NCBI RefSeq assembly: GCF_002737765.1
Contig: NZ_PEGG01000042.1
Span: 1 to 11,793 of the forward strand
DNA from: Caulobacter sp. B11
GTDB lineage: Bacteria; Pseudomonadota; Alphaproteobacteria; Caulobacterales; Caulobacteraceae
Direction of reading: 5' to 3'
Length of the DNA: 11,793 nucleotides
Shown: in pieces, positions 6,547 to 11,793 of the stretch
Layout of the letters: each line of letters starts with the position of its first letter
How positions within the stretch are numbered: the first letter of the stretch is position 1
The notes under the pieces: model-generated
Databases searched by the model: none
What the model was told of the DNA's origin: nothing
Seen by the model: the letters and a program-made list of their open reading frames with translations, nothing else
Position numbers and translations under genes: made by a program

Positions 6547-6587
6547 CCGATCACGTAGTGACACCATCAATGTCATTACGTGATCGG
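6547..6587. repeat. 17-bp inverted repeat, candidate operator before GST gene
   Basis: Arms 6547-6563 (CCGATCACGTAGTGACA) and 6571-6587 (its reverse complement with one change) are separated by 7 nt (CCATCAA). The only mismatch, G6558 against T6576, would still pair as G-U in RNA. The left arm contains the smaller perfect dyad TCACGTAGTGA (6551-6561), partly repeated in the right arm (TCATTACGTGA). It occupies the space between DUF1993 and the GST gene. No T-run follows, so an operator is more likely than a terminator. Confidence 0.6.
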
Positions 6588-6597
6588 AGTGACGGTG

Positions 6598-7674
6598 ATG
6601 ATCGTCCATGGCCTGGACCTGTCCTATTTCACCGGCAAGCTCGAGGGGGCCCTGCGCGCCAAGGGGCTGAGCTACCGGTTGGCCGAGATGGACACGGCGG
6701 CCTTCGCGGATGGGGCGCGGCGCACCGGCGTGCGGCAGATGCCGCATCTGCAACGCTCCGACGGACGCTGGCTGACCGACACGCCCGGCATCCTGGACGC
6801 TCTCGAAGCCGAGGGGCTCGGCAGCGGCCTGACGCCGCGAGACCCGACCCTGGCCGTCCTGGCCGAGCTGATCGAACTCTATGCCGACGAGCATCTGTGG
6901 CGGCCGGCCCTCTATTACCGCTGGGCGTTCGAGGACGACGCGCGCCTGATGAGCGGTCGCCTGGCCGACGGCATGCTGCGCGACCTGCGCCTGCCCCGCG
7001 CCCTGCGCCAGTGGTTCATCCTGCATCGCCAGCGGCGGGTCTATCTGGCCCAGGAGGGCGTGACCCGGGCCAATCGCCACGAGATCGAACGCGACTATCT
7101 GTTGCTGCTCGACGCCCTGCAGCCGGTGCTGGCGGCGCGGCCCTGGCTGCTGGGCGCGGCCCCGACCCGGGCCGATATCGGCCTGTTCGGGCCGCTGTTT
7201 CGCCATTTCTTCTGCGATCCGACCCCGGCCAGGATCCTGCGCGACCGGGCCCCGGCCGTGGCCGCCTGGGTCACCCGGCTGTGGGCCCTGCAGCCGGATC
7301 CGGCGCGAGACGCTTCGGGGCTGACGGACCTGCCGCAGGGGCTGGGGCCGCTGATGGCCCTGATCGGCGAGCGCTTCCTGCCCGAGGCCGTGGCCAACGC
7401 CGAGGCGGTCGCGGCGGGCCAGCCCCGCGTGGAGCATCGCCAGGGCCAGGCGATCTTTCGCTATGCGGCCAATCCCTATCGCGCCTGGCGGCTGGATCGG
7501 CTGATGTCGCGGGTCCAGGCGCTCGAACCGACCGCTCTGGCGCGCCTGGAGACCGTGGTCGGGGCCGGGGTGAGGGCGGTGCTGACCGCGCCACGCTGGT
7601 CGATCGCCGTCACGCCGCCGGCCGCGGGGTCCGCGCCGCGCGACCGCTGGTGGCGGCGCGCGGACCGGACCTGA
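6598..7674 (+). CDS. Glutathione S-transferase-fold family protein
   Basis: 358-residue protein with a GST layout: an N-terminal thioredoxin-like half (MIVHGLDLSYFTGKLEGALRAKGLSYRL, the cis-Pro segment VRQMPHL, and DGRWLTDTPGILDALEAE for the glutathione-gamma-glutamyl contact) and an all-helical C-terminal half (from ~70, with PTRADIGLFGPLFRHF near 190-205). It is longer than a classical GST (~200-230 aa); the last ~100 residues form an extra helical region of unknown role. The substrate is not predictable; detoxification is the usual role. ATG 6598 is chosen over GTG 6580 because GGAG (6586-6589) lies 8 nt before it and GTG 6580 sits inside the inverted repeat. It converges on the TonB receptor gene with only 6 nt between stops and no terminator visible. 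Confidence 0.85.
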   Translation: MIVHGLDLSYFTGKLEGALRAKGLSYRLAEMDTAAFADGARRTGVRQMPHLQRSDGRWLTDTPGILDALEAEGLGSGLTPRDPTLAVLAELIELYADEHLWRPALYYRWAFEDDARLMSGRLADGMLRDLRLPRALRQWFILHRQRRVYLAQEGVTRANRHEIERDYLLLLDALQPVLAARPWLLGAAPTRADIGLFGPLFRHFFCDPTPARILRDRAPAVAAWVTRLWALQPDPARDASGLTDLPQGLGPLMALIGERFLPEAVANAEAVAAGQPRVEHRQGQAIFRYAANPYRAWRLDRLMSRVQALEPTALARLETVVGAGVRAVLTAPRWSIAVTPPAAGSAPRDRWWRRADRT

Positions 7675-7680
7675 GGCGGC

Positions 7681-9876
7681 CTACCCCACCGGGCCCGCGC
7701 CGGCGTCGAAGTCGAAGGCCGGTTCGCGCTGGCGGGGGCCGGCCCCGCCGAAGGTGTAGGTCAGGCCGATGAACACCGCGCCGATATTCATGTTCCGCTT
7801 GGAGCGATCGCGCAGGGTCGGGGTGTCGATGACCACCTCCTCCTTGAAGGTGCCGGCCACGTCCTGGGCGGTGACCACCAGCGACAGCTTGTCATTGACC
7901 TTGCGGCGATAGCCCAGATTGATCATGCCGCTGGGCTCGCGATAGCCCTGCGGCGTCAGGCGCTTGCCCATCATGAAGGCGTTGACCTGGAAGAAGTCCT
8001 TGGGCGTCGCCTGCCAGTTCACATTGGCCCGGCCGCCCAGCGAGGTGCCCGAGCGGGGCTCGGCGAAACCCAGGCTCGTGGCGTCGATTTCGTTCCAGTA
8101 GACATTGCCGCTGACATTGTAGGTGATCTTCGGCGTCAGGCGGCCATTGGCCACGAATTCCAGCCCGCCGTTGCGGCTTTCCGCGAGGTTGGCGCGGGTG
8201 GTCAGCAGCACGCCGCCGCCCAGGTCGCGGACCACGTCGGTGACGCCCTTGAAGCTCTCGCGATAATAGGCGGTGACCAGGTAATAGGTCGGGCCCGAAC
8301 GCCGCTGCCAGCCCACCTCGTAGGAATGGGTCTCCTGCGGCTTCAGATCGGGATTGCCGGCCCGGAAGTTGAACGGGTCCTGATAGACCCGGAAGGGGTT
8401 GAGGTCCTGGGCCTGGGGCCGCTGGACCCGCAGGCTGTAGCTGGCCGTCAGTTGCTGGGTCTCGTTCAGCTCGTAGCCGAGATAGAGCGAGGGATAGGCC
8501 TTGAAATAGTCGCTGCCGCCCTTGATGCCGCCGGTGACCTGGTTGGTCTCGATGTCGACCTGTTCCAGCCTCAGGCCGGCCTGGGCCGTGAAGGCGCCGA
8601 AGGGCCGCTCATAGGTGGCGTAGGCCGCCGCGACGGTCTGATCGTAAAGGAACTGGTTGGTCAGGGACGGGTCCACGACCAGCGCGCCGGCGGTCGGGCC
8701 GCGCGCGCCGTAATTGTCATAGTCGTTGCTGGATCCCTCGAGTTCGAACCCGGTCTTCAGCTTGGCCTGGTCGGCCAGGGGGCGGGTATAGTCGACCTTG
8801 AGGTCGGTGCGGGTCTGCTCGACCCCGAACCGGGCGGCTTCATAGGTATCGGCGCCCGGGCGATTGTCGGTGAAGGCGGTCAGGTCGCGCGCGAAGTCGG
8901 TGACCTCGTATTCGATATCGGCGACCAGCTCGTGGTCCGTGCCCTTGAACTGGCGACGCCAGTCGGCGCTGACCGAGGTGTTGGTGCGCTCGAACGCCGA
9001 GTTGGAATCGCGGTCATAGGCCCGGGTCACGGTCCCGGCCGCATCCTTGCCCGCGAACAGCTCCTTGGAGTCGGATTCATACTTCATGCCGCGGCGGCGA
9101 ACCTCGCCGCTGATCCGGGTCTTGGCGTCGAGATCGTATTCGACGCCGGCCCGCAGGTTGGCGCCGTCGCCGGTGCTGTCGGACACGCTGCTCTGACGGC
9201 TCTCCAGGAACTTGCCGCTGATCGGGTCGAACCGGGCCCGGTCGCTTTCCTGGTCCATCTCCTGGGCGTCGTGGCGCAGGGAGGCCTCGCCCGAGAGCGC
9301 CAGCTTGCCGGCGCGATACGAGCCGCTCACCCCGCCATTATAGCGGCCGTCGGCGCCGATATTGGCGCGCACCGTGGCCGATTTCCCGGGGCGCTGGACC
9401 TTCTTGGTGACGAGGTTGATCACGCCGCCGGTGCCGTCGGGGCGATAGGCGGCCGAGGGATTGGTCATGACCTCGACGCGATCGATGGAGCCCGCCGACA
9501 TCTGCAGCAGGGCGTCGCCTCGGCCGTCGCCGTTGAACATGCCCGAGGGCTTGCCGTCGATCATGATGGTGACATTGGGATCGCCGCGCAGGCTGACATT
9601 GCCCTGCACGTCGACCTCGACCGAGGGCACATTGCGCAGGGCGTCGCTGATCGAGCCGGTGGTGGCGCCCAGGTCGTTGGCGACGCTGTAGCTGCGGCGG
9701 TCGATCGAGGTGCGCAGGCCGTCGGTCGAGCCGGTGACCGTCACGCTCTCGACCGCGACCGGGGCCTCGGCCGGCTTGGCCGCGGGCGGGGTCTTGGGCG
9801 CCGCGGCCTGGGCCAGAACGACGGTGGGCGCGGCGACCGCGGCGGTGGCGGCGAGCAGAACGAGTTTCAGGCGCAA
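7681..9876 (-). CDS. TonB-dependent receptor-type outer-membrane beta-barrel protein
   Basis: 731-residue outer-membrane protein. Signal peptide: MRLKLVLLAATAAVAAPTVV with likely cleavage after VLA at ~22. A TonB-box-like VESVTVTGS follows (~42-50), then a plug domain (~55-160: SDALRNVPSVEVDVQGNVSLRG, DGRGDALLQMSAGSIDRVEVMTNPSAAYRPDGTGGVINLVTKK) and a 22-stranded-type barrel. Barrel-typical stretches are LYLGYELNETQQLTASYSLRVQRP and NPFRVYQDPFNFRAGNPDLKPQETHSYEVGW, typical of PF14905-type barrels. After the final strand (FIGLTYTFGG) there is a ~20-residue tail, so it lacks the usual terminal Phe. The start is TTG: GAGG lies 7 nt upstream and no ATG or GTG gives a sensible signal peptide. Ligand unknown: iron complexes, sugars or vitamins are all possible. 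It lies 160 nt downstream of, and co-oriented with, the oxidoreductase gene; a dyad at 9996-10009 may regulate it. Confidence 0.9.
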   Translation of the reverse strand: MRLKLVLLAATAAVAAPTVVLAQAAAPKTPPAAKPAEAPVAVESVTVTGSTDGLRTSIDRRSYSVANDLGATTGSISDALRNVPSVEVDVQGNVSLRGDPNVTIMIDGKPSGMFNGDGRGDALLQMSAGSIDRVEVMTNPSAAYRPDGTGGVINLVTKKVQRPGKSATVRANIGADGRYNGGVSGSYRAGKLALSGEASLRHDAQEMDQESDRARFDPISGKFLESRQSSVSDSTGDGANLRAGVEYDLDAKTRISGEVRRRGMKYESDSKELFAGKDAAGTVTRAYDRDSNSAFERTNTSVSADWRRQFKGTDHELVADIEYEVTDFARDLTAFTDNRPGADTYEAARFGVEQTRTDLKVDYTRPLADQAKLKTGFELEGSSNDYDNYGARGPTAGALVVDPSLTNQFLYDQTVAAAYATYERPFGAFTAQAGLRLEQVDIETNQVTGGIKGGSDYFKAYPSLYLGYELNETQQLTASYSLRVQRPQAQDLNPFRVYQDPFNFRAGNPDLKPQETHSYEVGWQRRSGPTYYLVTAYYRESFKGVTDVVRDLGGGVLLTTRANLAESRNGGLEFVANGRLTPKITYNVSGNVYWNEIDATSLGFAEPRSGTSLGGRANVNWQATPKDFFQVNAFMMGKRLTPQGYREPSGMINLGYRRKVNDKLSLVVTAQDVAGTFKEEVVIDTPTLRDRSKRNMNIGAVFIGLTYTFGGAGPRQREPAFDFDAGAGPVG

Positions 9877-9995
9877 GGTCGGACCTCAGGATCGGCACAA
9901 GCCGGGCGGTCCCCGGACGCACGCAAGTACGCGTGTCCGAGGCCCCCGGATGCGCCGCTAGGACATCACCTTGCGGTCCGATTCAAATGTCTTTT

Positions 9996-10009
9996 CGGCA
10001 ATGTTGCCG
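9996..10009. promoter_or_regulatory. Perfect dyad upstream of TonB receptor gene
   Basis: CGGCAATGTTGCCG is a perfect 14-bp palindrome about 120 nt upstream of the receptor start and 27 nt after the upstream gene's stop. There is no T-run on either side, so a protein-binding site is more likely than a terminator. A GANTC site (GATTC 9980-9984) is close. The binding protein is unknown. Confidence 0.35.
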
Positions 10010-10036
10010 GTTGCGCCGCGTCGTGACGGAGAAAGC

Positions 10037-11218
10037 TCAGGTCTCGACCGTGAAGGTCAGACCCGCTTCGCGTTGCAGACGCTCGACCAGACGGCCCTGC
10101 ATCGCCGCGCCGGGCGTCCAGATCCCGCCCGGAACCTCGGTCGCCTCGGTGACCAGGCAGATGGCCGATTCGGCGATCATCTTGCTGGTCGAGCCATAGC
10201 CGGGGTCGCGGTCGCCTTTGACGCTGGCCCGCACCTGGCGGCCGTCGGCGGCGACGCCGACGAACAGCACGTCGTAGAAGCCGGTCTCGCGCTCTTCCAG
10301 GCTGGGGCCCTCGCCGGGCTTGGGGCCGCCCTCGCCGCCCAGGGCGGCGTTGCCGGCGTTGACCGCCTTGGCGATCGCCTCGCCCTGTTCACCGGGCCCG
10401 GTCAGCATCATCTCGTCATAGACGAAGTCGGCGCCATAGGGCTGGCCCATCAGGAAGTTGGAGCGATGGACATTGCGGGTGTTGATCGCCGCCATCACGA
10501 ACGGCGCGGCCCAGACGCCGAGGTCCTCGTCATAGGCCACGGCGGCGCCATGCGGCTGGACCGGGCCCTCGAAGCCCGGGGTCAGGGCGAAGGGGTTCTT
10601 GAGCAGGTCGATCACCGACGGATCCTTCATGGCCGCCGCCATGGTCGCCTTCAGGCTGGCCGCCGTGCCGCCCGAGAAGCCGCCCTTCATGCCGCGCACC
10701 CGACCCTTGACCCGGGGAACCGCCGCGCCGAGCGCGGACTTGGCCTCTTCCTGCAGGAACCAGACGCCCAGTTCGAAGGGGATGGAGTCAAAGCCGCAGG
10801 AGAACACGATCCGGGCCCCGGTGCGCTTGGCGGTCGCCTCGTGGGCGTCGATCATCCAGCGCATCCAGGCCGGTTCGCCGCACAGGTCCAGATAATCGGT
10901 CCCGGCCTCGGCGCAGGCGCCCACAAGGTCCGAGCCATAGAGCTGATAGGGGCCGACGGTGGTCAGCACCGCCTTGGTCCGCTCGACCATGGCCTTGACC
11001 GAGGCCGGATCGTCGGCGTCGGCCACGACCAGCGGGGTGTCGGCCGGGGCGCCGATCAGGTCGCGGACCTCCGCCAGCTTGGCGGCGTTGCGCCCGGCCA
11101 TCGCCCATTTCACCGCCCCGCCGACGCCATAACGGCGCGCCAGATACTCGGCGACCAGCCGGCCGGTGAAGCCGCTGGCCCCATAGACGATGATGTCGAA
11201 CTCGGCCTTGGGGTTCAT
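10037..11218 (-). CDS. Saccharopine dehydrogenase-like / trans-acting enoyl reductase-like oxidoreductase
   Basis: 393-residue NAD(P)-dependent oxidoreductase. An N-terminal Rossmann fold (FDIIVYGASGFTGRLVAEYLARR, GxxGxxG-type, ~7-30; AGRNAAKL; then VVADADDP, VLTTVGPYQLYGSDLVGACAEAGTDYLDLCGE) is followed by the saccharopine dehydrogenase-like C-terminal part (RIVFSCGFDSIPFELGVWFLQE ... GGFSGGTAASLKA). This is the branch with human SCCPDH and mycobacterial trans-acting enoyl reductases rather than lysine-pathway enzymes, so a lipid or polyketide-type substrate is more likely; that is inference. ATG 11218 is chosen over the upstream in-frame start at 11341 because GGAGG lies 8 nt before it and the Rossmann fold begins here. 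A PsrA-like dyad (11281-11294) overlaps the likely -35, in keeping with fatty-acid-linked control. The reading frame is intact. Confidence 0.88.
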   Translation of the reverse strand: MNPKAEFDIIVYGASGFTGRLVAEYLARRYGVGGAVKWAMAGRNAAKLAEVRDLIGAPADTPLVVADADDPASVKAMVERTKAVLTTVGPYQLYGSDLVGACAEAGTDYLDLCGEPAWMRWMIDAHEATAKRTGARIVFSCGFDSIPFELGVWFLQEEAKSALGAAVPRVKGRVRGMKGGFSGGTAASLKATMAAAMKDPSVIDLLKNPFALTPGFEGPVQPHGAAVAYDEDLGVWAAPFVMAAINTRNVHRSNFLMGQPYGADFVYDEMMLTGPGEQGEAIAKAVNAGNAALGGEGGPKPGEGPSLEERETGFYDVLFVGVAADGRQVRASVKGDRDPGYGSTSKMIAESAICLVTEATEVPGGIWTPGAAMQGRLVERLQREAGLTFTVET

Positions 11219-11253
11219 GGCGTCTCCTCCCGGGGTCTGTCGCCCCACCCCGC

Positions 11254-11283
11254 GAACTTGCCGGGAAGCGGCGTCGGGATCAA
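11254..11283 (-). promoter_or_regulatory. Candidate promoter of the oxidoreductase gene
   Basis: On the minus strand TTGATCC (plus 11277-11283; 5 of 7 to TTGACGS) and GCAAGTTC (plus 11254-11261; partial GCTANAWC) are 15 nt apart, slightly wide for the Caulobacter consensus. The -35 overlaps one arm of the PsrA-like dyad. Confidence 0.4.
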
Positions 11284-11294
11284 ACGCTTGTTTG
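11281..11294. promoter_or_regulatory. PsrA/TetR-type operator candidate
   Basis: CAAAC-GCTT-GTTTG is a perfect 5-bp dyad with a 4-nt centre and fits the published PsrA-type pattern (G/C)AAAC-N2-4-GTTT(G/C), bound by TetR-family fatty-acid sensors. It lies 62 nt upstream of the oxidoreductase start and ~83 nt upstream of the divergent small membrane protein, so it could serve both. The identity of the regulator is inference. Confidence 0.5.
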
Positions 11295-11376
11295 CGACCT
11301 GTGGCGCCAAGGCCAGGATCGCGGGCGATCGGACGGCTCATATTGTATCGCCGGGACCAAGGCCCACCTCCTGGTC

Positions 11377-11613
11377 ATGACCCAAGCCCTGATCACCCTG
11401 GCCTTGACCATCGGACCGGCCCTGCTGCTGGTCCTGCTGCTGGCTTGGGGGCTGGCCCGGTCCAGGCGGGCGCGCCGCCGCCTGGCCCCGCTGGCGGGCA
11501 TGATGCTGCTGCTGGGCGCGTTCTTCCGGGTCGATCCGCCGCCGCCGCCCCGCACCGAGGCCAGCCCCCGTGAGGACGGCGCCGAGGACAGGACGGGCGC
11601 GCCGCCGATCTGA
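11377..11613 (+). CDS. Small membrane protein of unknown function (78 aa)
   Basis: 78 residues: a hydrophobic N-terminal segment (ALITLALTIGPALLLVLLLAWGLA, ~4-27, a transmembrane helix or uncleaved signal anchor), a basic stretch (RSRRARRRL) that should stay in the cytoplasm, a second shorter hydrophobic segment (LAGMMLLLGAFFRV, ~39-52), then a Pro-rich acidic tail (DPPPPPRTEASPREDGAEDR). Third-position G/C bias and the clear membrane layout support coding. The ribosome-binding site is weak (only AAGG about 12 nt upstream), so the start is less sure. It is divergent from the oxidoreductase gene and shares its upstream region. No known family recognised. Confidence 0.6.
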   Translation: MTQALITLALTIGPALLLVLLLAWGLARSRRARRRLAPLAGMMLLLGAFFRVDPPPPPRTEASPREDGAEDRTGAPPI

Positions 11614-11699
11614 GGGCGGCTCCGAGCGGCGGTCGCTGGCCACCGGTCTCAGTCGGAACGTGGGTTCAAGCGATCAGGCGTTTCGCGCCATAGCCCTTC

Positions 11700-11720
11700 C
11701 GCCCGTTCATGCGTTAGAAC
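11700..11720 (+). promoter_or_regulatory. Putative pgsA promoter
   Basis: GTTAGAAC (11713-11720) matches GCTANAWC at all but one position. A poor -35, CTTCCGC (11696-11702; 4 of 7), lies 10 nt upstream. It gives a very short leader before ATG 11728. It suggests pgsA is transcribed independently here. Confidence 0.45.
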
Positions 11721-11727
11721 CTTCGCC

Positions 11728-11793
11728 ATGAAAAAACTGCCCAACATCCTGACCTCCGCCCGCCTGGTGATCGCCCTGTTCATGTTCGTGGCC
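11728..11793 (+). CDS. pgsA: CDP-diacylglycerol--glycerol-3-phosphate 3-phosphatidyltransferase, N-terminus
   Basis: Only the first 22 codons are in the window (MKKLPNILTSARLVIALFMF and two more residues). PgsA enzymes typically start M-x-x-L-P-N-x-L-T-x-x-R-x-x followed by a hydrophobic helix, as seen here; the CDP-alcohol phosphotransferase motif lies beyond the edge. The enzyme makes phosphatidylglycerophosphate, the first committed step to phosphatidylglycerol and cardiolipin, in the inner membrane. In many alphaproteobacteria it follows uvrC directly, which supports the call even though here uvrC is ~5.9 kb away. Confidence 0.75.
   Translation, partial: MKKLPNILTSARLVIALFMFVA

Noticed and set aside
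6558..7772. 404-codon plus-strand ORF overlapping the GST gene in another frame
   Set aside because: Arg/Gly/Pro-rich translation without domains; the GST frame has recognisable family motifs and the better start.
8326..10026. 566-codon plus-strand ORF antisense to the TonB receptor
   Set aside because: Low-complexity Gly/Ala/Val/Asp-rich translation with no domain; it mirrors the receptor's codon bias in GC-rich DNA. The minus frame has signal peptide, plug and barrel.
9971..11380. 469-codon plus-strand ORF antisense to the oxidoreductase
   Set aside because: Same kind of GC-driven open frame; the minus strand carries a clear Rossmann fold, a ribbon of family motifs and a good ribosome-binding site.
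1..11793. tRNA, rRNA, CRISPR arrays, insertion sequences or phage attachment sites
   Set aside because: No cloverleaf, direct-repeat array, transposase motif or terminal inverted repeats with target duplications were seen.

Overview
The window is high-GC DNA with strongly G/C-ending codons. Gene content and promoter style (TTGACGS / GCTANAWC-like elements, GANTC sites near promoters) point to an alphaproteobacterium, most likely Caulobacterales (Caulobacter/Phenylobacterium-like). This assignment is inferred from sequence character, not from a database search.

Layout. 1-1163 (+) is the 3' part of an FAD-dependent dehydrogenase of the COG2509 type. It converges on, and overlaps by 13 bp, a patatin-like lipoprotein gene (1151-2339, -) broken by several single-base indels. 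A cold-shock protein gene (2482-2688, -) follows, with a clear intrinsic terminator and a roughly 100-nt leader that may fold in two ways. Divergent from it is a small conserved-looking gene (2987-3256, +). Next is a 58-codon ORF (3318-3494, +) preceded by a good Fur-box-like dyad, then a frameshifted ribbon-helix-helix antitoxin-like gene (3554-3855) whose toxin is missing or reduced to a possible C-terminal stub. uvrC (3956-5834, +) is recognisable end to end but split into three frames by two single-base deletions.

The second half has intact frames. It holds a hairpin-rich intergenic repeat (5847-5949), a DUF1993 gene (6015-6524, +), and a GST-fold gene (6598-7674, +) preceded by a 17-bp inverted repeat. 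A TonB-dependent receptor-type outer-membrane protein (7681-9876, -, TTG start) follows, then a saccharopine dehydrogenase-like/trans-acting enoyl reductase-like oxidoreductase (10037-11218, -) with a PsrA-like operator over its -35. A small membrane protein (11377-11613, +) and the first 22 codons of pgsA (11728 onward, +) complete the window.

Two overall readings. First, about nine single-base indels, mostly in or beside short G/C runs, all lie in the first 5.2 kb. They hit unrelated genes, including uvrC, and two pairs compensate each other. This fits residual assembly or sequencing error better than decay, so the broken genes are probably intact in the organism. Second, uvrC and pgsA, commonly adjacent in alphaproteobacteria, are separated here by about 5.9 kb of mostly envelope, lipid and detoxification genes. 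I see no clearly new multi-gene system. The best leads are regulatory: the Fur-box small ORF, the GST inverted repeat, the PsrA-like site, and the GANTC-containing uvrC promoter.
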